Under the pieces are notes generated by a model that saw only the letters and a list, made by a program, of their open reading frames with translations, was not told where the DNA came from and did no database searches. A stretch of DNA of 12,013 nt from Phoronis ovalis (taxonomy: Eukaryota > Phoronida > Phoronidae), in the NCBI GenBank assembly GCA_028565635.1, contig JAOXYB010026958.1, positions 1 to 12,013 on the forward strand, in the 5' to 3' direction. The translations under genes and the position numbers were made by a program. Shown piece by piece: positions 1-8,235 of this stretch; position 1 is the stretch's first letter; every line of letters begins with the position of its first letter.

Positions 1-282
1 TATAATTATAAGTTTTCGTGAAAGTAAGTTTTGATTGCCTGCTATTTCCAGTTATTGAAATTCTACTATTTCTCATATTTAATTGTTCCTTGTAACCTCA
101 AATGTAATGGTTTACCTTTTAACTAATTATATGAACTATACTTTATTACAATGCAGCTCGGCTTGGTTAAGGCAATATCCTTTTGTATGATGTAGGTTAA
201 AGCTGGTATCATCAAACCTATTGTTATATTTCACACAGACACAATGCCAAGGTATGAAACTTTCTTTTCTAATACTTCGTAG
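1..282 (+). other. Intron sequence upstream of the first visible SLC22 exon
   Basis: This stretch is A+T-rich with no recognisable coding sequence. It ends in a good splice acceptor: a pyrimidine run at about 261-270, then TAG at 280-282. It should therefore be the 3' part of an intron of the transporter gene, whose earlier exons (membrane segments 1-6) lie outside the window. A GTAAGT at 24-29 resembles a splice donor. However, an exon ending there in the phase needed by the next exon would have a stop codon at 9-11, so I do not call it. Confidence 0.6.
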
Positions 283-577
283 ATACAAGGAGCAAAGACT
301 TCGCTCTTAGATCCGGTGCGTACTAAGAACATGCGCCTTACTACGCTGATTGTCTGGTTAAACTGGTTTGTAGTTGGCATGGTTTTCTTTGGACTAGCAT
401 ACAACGTTGGAAATCTTACTGGTGATATCTATCTCAATAATACTGTACTAGGCATCGCAGAGTTTGTGGCTTACATACCCTGTTATTGGATACTGAAATG
501 GGGACGCCGCATTCCACTTTGTGCTGCCATGATATTTTCTGGGGCATCGTGTCTTCTAGTGATGGTAATACCAAAAA
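283..577 (+). other. SLC22 exon: membrane segments 7-9
   Basis: The exon starts after TAG at 280-282 in phase 0 and stops before the donor GTAAGT at 578. It encodes 98 residues plus one base. It begins with IQGAKTSLLDPVRTKN, the usual lead-in to segment 7, followed by NWF, GDIYLN (the segment 7/8 loop) and WGRR (the segment 8/9 loop). GTG at 316 and ATG at 331 are internal codons, not starts, because homology continues upstream of both. Confidence 0.9.
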
Positions 578-2477
578 GTAAGTTGATTTGAAAAAAATCC
601 GATTTTCTGCAGCGTCCAAATTTCATGTATGATACGGTGTCAAAGCACTATCCACATGAATTTATCGTGCGGACATAAAATAACATGATTCAATATTATT
701 TTAATTCTTCTGTACATTTAACCTCAATTAATATTTGGTAAATGGTACATTACTGCCTCTCAAATATCACGTATTCTCTCAGTTCTGATGAGTATCTCGA
801 AATGGGCAACTCATATTATTTTACGTGCACTCTTTACATCAGCTTTAATTTTTATTTGTGCTACAGTTCTCGAGGACGTATGAACGTGTACCTGTATGTA
901 TATGCTAGCGACCACTGGTGGAAGAAAAGAAACCGTGATGCTGCCAACAGCTTTGATATAGTAAGCTGATTAATATTGGCAAGCAGTTGCCTAAATATTA
1001 GTGTTATATATTATGTTGAACTTCTACCTGAACTGAAGGAATATTTATGGAATTTTAATTTTGTTCTAGATCTTGGAATTTTAGTAACTGTTCTAGCAAC
1101 ACTAGGAAAGCTAGGCAGTGCTGCTGTATATGCTATCATCTACGTATATACATCAGAGGTGTATCCAACTGGAATCAGAAACATTGGACTAGGATTCGGT
1201 TCCATGTTTTCTCGAGGAGGAGCAATGGTGGCGCCCTATGTAGTATTACTGGTAAGCAGAACTCCAGTATCTGTCTTAATCCAAAGAAGTATTAGCAACA
1301 AGTTTATTTTATTCATGTATTTGACGTTTTTCCCAGCACCAGTTACAGTATTCACCATAATACCGATAACATTCACCCTGTTCCGTCTGCAGTAACATTT
1401 AATTGGCTACATGGCATGTTGTGGAATTCAGTTTAATTTCTTGTTAATTTTAAAAAGAGTAATATTAATTGTCCTACCTAGCTCTTGTTCTTTTGCTGCT
1501 CAGCCTGAATTACATTAACCTGATAAGCGCGATAGCATATACAGATGTATGTGATATTACAGGCTGACTATGAACAGAGTCTCCCCCTCATTGTATTTGG
1601 TATATGTGGAGTTTTGACTGGTTTAGTGACGATACTGGCACCAGAAACCTTTGGACGCCCTCTAGTGGATACATTAGAGGAAGCTGAGCAAATGAATAAG
1701 TTAGGATGTCGTTGCAGGTATGTTAACTTTGGTGTTGGACTTTATCCTTTACAAGTATACAAACAGGGGCAGAAGTAGAAGTAAATTGTCACAGAAAATA
1801 TTGCGTTTTTAATGGCAATGTTTGTGCAGTGAAGAGTATATCCCCGTTGTTTCATATATTTCTAAAATTAGCGTGATTTTTTAATCTGAGGTAGAAGTGG
1901 GATTAAATTATAGACACAGAAAATATTGCATTTTTAATATATCACCATTGTTTTGTATATTTGTGAAATTAGCGTGATTTTTAATCTATTTAAGTTTATT
2001 TAATGCATACATGTTAAAGTAACTGCATGTCTCTAGAATTATGATAAGATTATATCCAGCGTTAGGAAAACATTAGTCAATGTATATTCTAACAGTATTT
2101 TGTGTTATTATTATGCACCGTATCACAAATAATTGGAAAAATTAGAATTTGCAATGTACGCTTGATCACACTATCTGTTAACAAATTCTATTTCAGTAAA
2201 TGAGCCACGTATTAGTATACCTCCGAACAGTTTATTTTCATCAGGCTTTTAACTCTATAAATTAAGACTGTAACAAATGCCTTTACAGTTTCTCGAAGTA
2301 TTCGTCTTGTCCCTTCTTCCGTCTGTTGGTAGTTTGGTAACACACTGTCTTCAGTAGACATAAATCTGTTCTTACTGTTTTGCTTGCAGGGACAAACCCC
2401 ATTCATCCGATGACTGTTCGGACATATCATCAGATAAGAATGAAGTTTTGCAAAATGAAAAAGCGCGCGCACGGTAA
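283..2477 (+). CDS. SLC22-family organic cation/anion transporter, 3' half, four exons
   Basis: The coding exons are 283-577, 1070-1251, 1563-1717 and 2390-2477. Together they make 720 bases, exactly 240 codons including TAA at 2475-2477, and every junction keeps frame. The 239 residues match the C-terminal half of major facilitator transporters of the SLC22 (OCT/OAT) family. They contain segment 7 with the NWF motif (27-29), then segments 8 and 9 joined by a short loop with GRR, then segments 10-11 with the family signature ExxPTxxRN (E128 to N135), and segment 12 followed by PET (186-188) and an acidic TLEEAE stretch. The last 28 residues form a polar cytoplasmic tail. Known members carry organic ions, carnitine or drugs across the plasma membrane; the substrate here cannot be told. 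Segments 1-6 and the start codon lie left of the window. It resembles invertebrate 'organic cation transporter' proteins, and the exact subfamily is open. Confidence 0.93.
1070..1251 (+). other. SLC22 exon: membrane segments 10-11
   Basis: The acceptor is TTGTTCTAG (1061-1069) and the donor GTAAGC starts at 1252. The first two bases complete an AAT codon begun by the previous exon, then LGILVTVLATLGKLG follows in frame. The exon carries the strongly conserved SEVYPTGIRN motif and ends in phase 0 with APYVVLL. The open frame runs on to 1395, but that part is intron: the homology stops at the donor. Confidence 0.92.
1563..1717 (+). other. SLC22 exon: membrane segment 12
   Basis: The acceptor TATTACAG ends at 1562 and the donor GTATGT begins at 1718. 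The exon encodes segment 12 (LPLIVFGICGVLTGLV) and the diagnostic LAPETFGRPLVDTLEEAE. It closes with two bases of a split AGG codon. The open frame continues to a stop near 1778 as intron read-through only. Retention of this intron would replace the tail with about 20 unrelated residues. Confidence 0.92.
1775..1987 (+). repeat. Intronic tandem duplication, two copies
   Basis: Copy one (1775-1887) and copy two (1891-1987) both start GTAGAAGT and share ACAGAAAATATTGC, TTTTTAAT, TTGTTT and ATTAGCGTGATTTTT in the same order. Copy two is shorter by a central deletion and has a small insertion near its start. The duplication lies inside the third visible intron of the transporter gene. No coding role is seen. 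Confidence 0.8.
2390..2477 (+). other. SLC22 terminal coding exon, cytoplasmic tail
   Basis: A strong acceptor, CTTACTGTTTTGCTTGCAG, ends at 2389. The first base completes the split AGG codon, then 28 residues and TAA follow. The tail is polar: a serine/aspartate-rich part (HSSDDCSDISSD) and then a basic end (EKARAR). The last exon of SLC22 genes is usually poorly conserved, so this exon rests on splice site, phase and charge rather than on homology. Confidence 0.8.
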
Positions 2478-3175
2478 CATTACGACGCAAATTATAAATG
2501 AGATTAAAGAAAATTCTCTCCCACATCATAATCCTCGTACATTCATTTGAGAACTAAGTTTTAACATTTGTAAATTTAATATTTTAATATTACGCGTTTA
2601 TCCAGTGTACAGTTAGTTCAATTAGAGAAATATTATAACTTGCTGGCTTCTGTTACGTATGAACAAACATTTCAGTTTCCTTTACATGTACTCAAATATT
2701 CAATGTTGTTGAGTGTTATCAAGTTAATAGTGGACACATACATTTACAATGCAGTTTGAATATGTCGATTAGAAAATTTAAAAAATCATCTGCCCAGATT
2801 TTTCGGTGTAGTGATCAAGAGTGTATCTGATATTCCCGAGTTTGAAATAGGTAGAGTGCTTATGTGATGTGAATTATCCCCTTAAGAAATCACGGCACTT
2901 GTGTATTTTTTTGTCTTACAGATAGTATATATACAATGATGTTTTGAGGAGCGAATTTACTATTTTTGCACTGTTAGTTATTATTAAGAATTTACAGCGT
3001 GACATAACATGTAAGTTTGTGTTTTTTATATTAACCTTTTTGAAGTATTATGCCGTAACTATTGTAATAATTTCATTTAAAGCATTTTGATAGTGATATT
3101 TTGTGTAAATCTTTCTATGCGCTGATTATGCACTTCGCGAGTGACTTAGCAGGATCCCAACTTAACTGAAATAAA
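2478..3175 (+). other. Probable 3' untranslated region of the SLC22 gene
   Basis: About 700 bases of A+T-rich sequence without a coding frame follow the stop codon. A variant signal, ATTAAA, occurs early at 2503-2508. The first canonical AATAAA is at 3170-3175. Which one is used cannot be told from sequence. Confidence 0.45.
3170..3175 (+). terminator. Candidate polyadenylation signal of the SLC22 gene
   Basis: AATAAA lies about 690 bases after the transporter stop codon. It is the first canonical hexamer on this strand after the stop. In an A+T-rich genome such hexamers also arise by chance. Confidence 0.4.
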
Positions 3176-5396
3176 TTAGATATCAATCTAGCTATATTAA
3201 TTATTTCCTGTAACTACGCATATATTTGCTTAGTCGCAGGAGATATATTGTTTGTGTCAGTTGTGCAGTGCATTGCAGAACGTTATATTTTGATAACAAT
3301 TCCACAGATATAACAATAATTAAAAAGACTTTTTATGCCAGTCTAGCGATGTGTTCTGTTTTATTCACTATGTCATGTACGTTAAGTGACACCCAGTGCT
3401 GCTATGTTTGTAAACTACCTCATTACAAAATGAGTAGAACGGTAAACATGTTCAAAGTGAATAATAGCACACACAGTTGGTAGCCATTAACTGCTACGGG
3501 CAACTTCGCTGAATTCAGTTAGTACCTGATATGGTCTTGGAAATCCAAGTGCGAGAGTCGCAATATAATAGTTATATTGAGGTCCCAGAAAACTACTACA
3601 CGTGCCTTGCTATATCTAGTATCAAACTTAGCACCTCTGGACGAATTCATGCATCAGTGACTATATACTGCACCGCTTCATAATTTTTATTTTGTCCGAA
3701 ATAACTTATCACATAAGAGAAAAAAAACGTTTAACTTGTTATTTGTGGGGATACGACAGTATCATGATAATAAGATACTGCTTAGATTTGTCTAATTAAG
3801 TTATAAAATCCTAATCCGACCTAAATATAGGCGCAACGTTTTATGATAGCCGCAAAATTATAATGCAGACAATATATTCTCATTTTTCGGAACGTGATAA
3901 TTACATTTATTTGATAGCGTTAAAATATATGATATAAAGGAAAACCTTTACAAAATATTTTGGAATAACGTTTATTAATTACCGCAAATTGATCAAGCTG
4001 TATGTGATTCGCCTGAAGCGTTTTGTAGAATGTCCACCAGGCGGTCTTCAGTATAATTACACACGTCATGTCTCTGAGTTTTAAAGAGTACGTAAATATA
4101 TAGCTCATCAGATGTATAACCTAAATGCCTATAAGATGCTGTTGAATTAGATAAGAAACGTATATGTATATAAAATACGATTTTAATTCATTTATGACAA
4201 CGTTTGGGTGAATATATACTCTTCGAAGATCGGTCTATGCATATTTATATGTTTACAACTGAGAACGGGAAAGTAATTTGTTTCGAATTCTTATGTTTTA
4301 TTGACACAAAATATGATTTAAAAAGTTACAAACTGAAAATAGTTAGGCCGTCAGACATATCGCCGAAATGCGTAACATTTACCTTGCTGGGAATAATGGC
4401 AAGATATACACTGACTAGAAAAATCTCTGTTGTCGTTTGTTGTAAACAATAGTACGGGTTCATGTCTAACTAATAAATGTACATACCTGCCATGATTATA
4501 GGTATCCTAGAAACGCTACTTTAAACACCAAGTATTATCAATAACTATAACACCGGCGAGTAAAAAGAAAAATACAGCCTTAAATATGTTTTTAAATATT
4601 TATTTTATCTGCTATAGGTGAAGCAAGTTACCGTTATACATGTTATTATTAACCGGCAGTTTATTTGTTAAAAATTACATGGAACAAAATGCTTTGATTA
4701 AAATATAACGAAGATGTAGCAATAGCAAAGACAATCTTTCGTCTAACATAAAATATCGCTGTAAAATATTGTCGATATTAAACATTAACACATTTTCCTC
4801 TCCAGTTTATGTAAACATGGCACCTTATGCATTTTTTTTTGGTCGTCACCACCTATTTTCTTTGAAAATATAATGCAATTGTTCCCGGTAAACACTACGT
4901 AATATTTTATCAGAAAAATATTATCTACATCTCCTGGTTTTCGTAATACAAAAAATTGTTGGTATTGCATACCACAGGTGCATACTTAGACATTTTAATT
5001 AAGCTTAATACTTTAAAGTATGAAAAATATAATTAGCTCTCTTCCGAAATGCTTCAAATTCGTTAATAAAAATTAATAAAAATAGCAAAATGGAGGTGTG
5101 CAATATAGAACTCCTACCGTATGCAATTGAATATTTATCAAATTTTACATTACTTAGCACATTTCAAGACAATAGAACAATACAATGCAAGTAATACCTT
5201 TTGACAGTACTGAAGGTCATGTCAAATTGTCCTGTAGACTAGCTAAACGTTATATCTGCAGAATTAAAGTGAGCCAAACACGGTGAAGTCGAATAGTGCA
5301 TGTTAAAGCTTTTACTTTACGAATCATAAGACTGAACACAACGTGAAAGTAAAGGAAACCTATTAAAAAGCCACTTTCCAATTCATTTTTAATATT
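3176..5396. other. Intergenic region, no gene recognised
   Basis: This is A+T-rich DNA between the two convergent genes. The short open frames here (for example 3226-3483, 3920-4108 reverse, 4204-4452) lack recognisable domains, and those at 3226 and 4204 begin with TTG. A small patch of higher G+C at about 4005-4055 stands out from its surroundings and may be remnant repeat material. I see no RNA gene. Confidence 0.6.
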
Positions 5397-5417
5397 TTTA
5401 TTTATTTATTTTTTATT
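5397..5417 (-). terminator. Cluster of polyadenylation signals for the LRR gene
   Basis: On the minus strand AATAAA occurs four times (complement TTTATT at 5397, 5401, 5405 and 5412), about 475 bases after the LRR stop codon. These are the first canonical signals downstream of that stop. The surrounding 5385-5445 is a low-complexity T-rich tract on the plus strand, so part of the clustering may be compositional. Confidence 0.5.
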
Positions 5418-5889
5418 TTTTTTAAATTTTTTAATTTTATAAAATATCAACTTGAAGACAGAGCAACAATCCATGATACGAATGATAAGAATTCTATATC
5501 TGTTTTCAAGTTTGATATTTCAGTAAAAGCCGTAACTTTGAAAGATAACCATGCGACTATCGACTTCGCCTGGTAATTGGTTGACCAATTATTGCCCGTG
5601 GACAAAAGGTGCCTTTTTGTGAGCGATACCAATATCACGCATACACGATCACAATTGTAACAGTATGTAATTCCATTAAAAATTATTAAAATAATTTAAA
5701 ACTGCGTCTCGACAACTAATTCTGTAACTCGCTATACAATAATCCTGGTGAGACTGTATCGTTTCACCAACTCGAGTGTCGAAAACAAAATGATCCAGCA
5801 AAGATTACAAGTACACAGCTAATTACAAAGCGGATCTTACAAACTCGTTGCATCCCCAATTACACGAGGCGGAAATGTTAAATATATTG
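5418..5889 (-). other. Probable 3' untranslated region of the LRR gene
   Basis: This stretch lies between the LRR stop codon and the polyadenylation cluster and has no supported gene. It contains a perfect inverted repeat at 5574-5591 (eight-base arms, two-base spacer). A plus-strand open stretch ending at TAA near 5575 has a mildly protein-like composition but no start codon or known domain. Confidence 0.45.
5574..5591. repeat. Perfect inverted repeat, arms of 8 bases, spacer of 2
   Basis: TAATTGGT and ACCAATTA face each other across TG. Each arm contains a CCAAT/ATTGG pentamer, so the site is also a pair of opposed CCAAT boxes. Transcribed from the minus strand it would form a tight hairpin in the LRR 3' untranslated region. 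The function is unknown. Confidence 0.6.
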
Positions 5890-8217
5890 TTAAGCATCAG
5901 AGTTAAACCCAAAATCCGGAAAAATCGGTTTCTTATCTTCTGGAGTTAATGGAGTGAAGAGTTCAAAATTTCTCCGTGATTGTAATTGTGCTTTTTCAGC
6001 TTTTCTGCGAAAAAATGCCAGTGCCCCAGACAACAGTATTAGAATTGAAACACAGCCAATAGTAGCACCAAGGCTGGTTCTAATTCGACTCCACGGAACG
6101 GGATAATGATAAACTTTTGTGGGTGTAGGCTGCTCTGTAGCCTGCTTCGTGGCAGACTTTGCCTCCGAGTTACAGCTAGGAAAATACGTGTCAGATAGGG
6201 GCGTTATGTATAGCGCACAGGAGCGGGCAGCTAGGATATCCAAATGGCAATCACATCGCAAAGGATTGTAATCTAATTTAAAAAATTCCCCAAAATAATC
6301 GTCATCATCACTATTATGTCTGGAACTTTTGCATGCAAAGCGCTGAAACGATTCTGGAAGCCATGTAAGGTAGTTTCGGCTAAGGTCAAGGGCAAACAAA
6401 GTATTCAGTCTTTCAAAAGATCCTTCCTCCAAAGATATTATATTGCAATTACGTAAGTTCAATTGCCATATTTCCAGTAGACCAGCAAAAGTGTTTCTGC
6501 TTATTTCATGTAGTGGATTGTTGTTTAGATTTAATTGACTTAATCTTGATAAATCGGCGAATGTACCATCTTCAATGTGAGAAATATTGTTGCTGCTTAA
6601 ATCCAGAGAAAAAAGTACTCGAGAAATATTTCCGCCGGAAAACATGGTGCGCTTCACTTCGGTCAGACTGTTATTTGAAAGGTCCAGCCAAGCTAATTTT
6701 TCTGTGCATTGGAACGCATTATCAGTGATATGTCGAAGGTCATTATTTTTAAGTTCAAGTGTCTTCAAGTTATCTAAGCCACAAAATGTATTATTCTTTA
6801 TCTCTCTTATGCCACACTGGTTTAAATACAACCGGGTAATGTTAGACAAATGGCGAAGATTATCCGATAACTGAAGACGCTTATTAAAACCCAGGTCTAA
6901 GGTGTCCAAGTAAGGCATGTGAGAAAAACTGCTTTCGTAAACGTCTTCATCAGTAATGTCATTATTATTAAGTTCCAGCGTTTCCAAGTTCTCTAAACCG
7001 AAGAACGTATTATTCTTTATTTCTTTTATGCCACAGTTGTTTAATTTCAAATCTGTAACTGTAGACAAATGGCGAAACAAATTATGGGGTAGCTGCATGT
7101 TCTTGTTAAAACTTAAGTCCAATGTATGCAAGTAAGGGATGTGAAGAAATAACTTATCGGGCAACTGTATGTGCAGCTTGTTAAAACTCAAGTCCAATGT
7201 ATGCAAGTAAGGGATGTGAAGAAAACTGTTTTCATCAACATCTACTAAGTCATTATGATCCAAATACAAATAAAAATTACAGTTCACAACACAGTCAGAA
7301 ATAGTGGTTATGCTTTTAAAAGTTCCTTCTGTAATTCTTTGAAGTTTGTTCCTTGTCAGACCAAGTGTTCGTAATTCTGACAGATTGGCGAAAGACTCGT
7401 CCATGATTTCCTTTAACTGGTTGTTACGCAATAGGATTTCTTGAACATTTGTCAACCCCTTGAACGTTAAACTGCTAATATGAGTAAGCTTATTGGAGGA
7501 GAGATGTAAATTCCGAACATTTTTGCATCCAAGGAACGCCTGGTTAATACGAGTAAGGTTATTATTGTCGAGATATACACTTTGGACATTATCGCATCCA
7601 GCGAACGACCCTTTCTTGATTTCTGTCAGCTGGTTATGATCTAGCGTGATTGTTTCGAGATTTGTCAATCCCGTGAATGTTGCTTTGTTAATACGAGTGA
7701 GTTTATTGAAACTTAGATTTAAATTCTGGACTTTGTTGCATTTAACGAACGATTCGTCCTCGATTTCCTTAAGCTGGTTGTCATTCAACCGTATTGTTTG
7801 GACATTTGCCAAACCCAAGAACGTTGCTTTGCTAATATGAGTAAGGTTATTGGAATCTAAAGATAACCGTTGGACACGATTACATTCAACGAACGACTCG
7901 TCCTCAATTTCAGTCACCTGGTTGAAACTCAACAGGATTTCTTGGACATTTGTCAACCCCAACAACGTTGCTTTGCTGATACGCGTAAGTTTATTGCTGC
8001 TTAGATCTAACCTCTCAACCTTCTCCGATCCAACGAAAGCACCGTCTTCGATAGATTTCAGACCGCAGTTATAAAAATCCAAGGAAATTCCCCAGTTGAG
8101 GTACTGCTGAATTAGCTGTTTAGTAAGAACAGTACTTGGTGTTGGACACAAGCTCAGTATCGGCACAAAATACAAGCAAAGATAAAATATGCTGCTGGTC
8201 CGGATAACATTTCTTGC
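5890..8217 (-). CDS. Leucine-rich repeat single-pass membrane protein (5' end incomplete)
   Basis: One open exon encodes 775 residues counting GCA at 8217 as 1, with stop TAA at 5892-5890. Residues 10-24 (IFYLCLYFVPILSLC) look like a signal-peptide core. About 24 LRRs of the form LxxLxLxxNxLxxIxxxxF follow (about 43-640). An LRRCT cap has cysteines at 655, 657, 667 and 682, starting NPLRCDCHL. After a Thr/Pro-rich linker comes one membrane span (716-736, LGATIGCVSILILLSGALAFF region), a basic stop-transfer sequence (RRKAEK) and a 39-residue tail with no TIR, kinase or tyrosine motif. No cysteine-rich N-terminal cap is seen. Several N-glycosylation sequons (NLT, NNTF, NISR, NITR) fit an extracellular location. 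It is probably a cell-surface recognition or adhesion receptor; the ligand and close orthologue are unknown. No ATG is in frame: TTG at 8175 is not a credible start. The exon abuts a splice acceptor, so the start lies in an upstream exon. No frameshift or stop interrupts the exon. Confidence 0.9.
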   Translation of the reverse strand, partial: ARNVIRTSSIFYLCLYFVPILSLCPTPSTVLTKQLIQQYLNWGISLDFYNCGLKSIEDGAFVGSEKVERLDLSSNKLTRISKATLLGLTNVQEILLSFNQVTEIEDESFVECNRVQRLSLDSNNLTHISKATFLGLANVQTIRLNDNQLKEIEDESFVKCNKVQNLNLSFNKLTRINKATFTGLTNLETITLDHNQLTEIKKGSFAGCDNVQSVYLDNNNLTRINQAFLGCKNVRNLHLSSNKLTHISSLTFKGLTNVQEILLRNNQLKEIMDESFANLSELRTLGLTRNKLQRITEGTFKSITTISDCVVNCNFYLYLDHNDLVDVDENSFLHIPYLHTLDLSFNKLHIQLPDKLFLHIPYLHTLDLSFNKNMQLPHNLFRHLSTVTDLKLNNCGIKEIKNNTFFGLENLETLELNNNDITDEDVYESSFSHMPYLDTLDLGFNKRLQLSDNLRHLSNITRLYLNQCGIREIKNNTFCGLDNLKTLELKNNDLRHITDNAFQCTEKLAWLDLSNNSLTEVKRTMFSGGNISRVLFSLDLSSNNISHIEDGTFADLSRLSQLNLNNNPLHEISRNTFAGLLEIWQLNLRNCNIISLEEGSFERLNTLFALDLSRNYLTWLPESFQRFACKSSRHNSDDDDYFGEFFKLDYNPLRCDCHLDILAARSCALYITPLSDTYFPSCNSEAKSATKQATEQPTPTKVYHYPVPWSRIRTSLGATIGCVSILILLSGALAFFRRKAEKAQLQSRRNFELFTPLTPEDKKPIFPDFGFNSDA
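6697..7131 (-). repeat. Three-LRR supra-repeat, two copies, period 219 bases
   Basis: Within the LRR exon, 7131-6910 and 6909-6697 encode two parallel blocks of three LRRs. Both read [HIM]PYLxTLDLxFNK, then QL(P/S)xNL, then CGI(K/R)EIKNNTF and GL(E/D)NL(E/K)TLEL(N/K)NND. The shift measured on the shared core GTATTATTCTTTAT (6788 and 7007, plus strand) is exactly 219 bases, or 73 codons. The second block lacks one Phe before RHLS. This is an in-frame duplication that has since diverged. Confidence 0.85.
7102..7224 (-). repeat. Near-identical 48-base direct repeat, one LRR apart
   Basis: Positions 7102-7149 and 7177-7224 are identical except for one T/C difference (47 of 48). They are offset by 75 bases, 25 codons. 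Both encode FLHIPYLHTLDLSFNK. The offset equals a single LRR unit, so this looks like recent gain, or homogenisation, of one repeat. Confidence 0.9.
7372..8019 (-). repeat. Array of two-LRR units (48 residues, about 144 bases)
   Basis: LRRs 2-10 alternate between two types. Type one reads LT(R/H)I(S/N)KATFxGL(T/A)N(V/L). Type two reads NQLxEIxDESFxxC(N/D)xVQ. The pair repeats about four times, and the DNA repeats with it (on the plus strand GTTGCTTTG(C/T)TAATA or GATACG recurs about every 144 bases). One unit has lost a codon (INQAFLGC). The cysteine in type-two units recurs with the 48-residue period. Confidence 0.85.
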
Positions 8218-8235
8218 CTACAAAAGTAAACAGAT
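8218..8235 (-). promoter_or_regulatory. Splice acceptor that opens the LRR exon
   Basis: Read on the minus strand the sequence is TTTACTTTTGTAG then GCAAG, a pyrimidine-rich tract and AG (8219-8218). The TAG of the acceptor is also the in-frame stop directly before GCA, so translation cannot begin further upstream without splicing. An ATG at 8210-8208 lies inside the exon but in a different frame. Confidence 0.75.

Noticed and set aside
24-29. GTAAGT donor-like site at the left edge
   Set aside because: The phase required by the next exon gives a stop codon at 9-11, and no SLC22 sequence precedes it.
244-246. ATG just before a GTATGA, as a possible first exon
   Set aside because: The implied intron would be about 30 bases, and the family needs about 300 residues upstream of this point.
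742-969. Open frame of 75 codons in the first visible SLC22 intron, ending near a GTAAGC
   Set aside because: The flanking exons join in phase without it and give continuous family similarity. The peptide has no similarity to SLC22 and no acceptor is evident.
3226-3483. 85-codon frame in the intergenic region
   Set aside because: It starts with TTG and has no recognisable domain. It looks like a chance frame.
4204-4452. 82-codon frame in the intergenic region
   Set aside because: It starts with TTG, has no family resemblance and no splice context.
6513-8074. Several plus-strand frames across the LRR gene
   Set aside because: They are antisense shadows. Their repetition merely mirrors the LRR repeats on the other strand.
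8173-8175. TTG as start codon of the LRR protein
   Set aside because: Non-ATG starts are rare in animals, and this TTG lies inside the hydrophobic leader, which continues upstream in frame to the splice acceptor.
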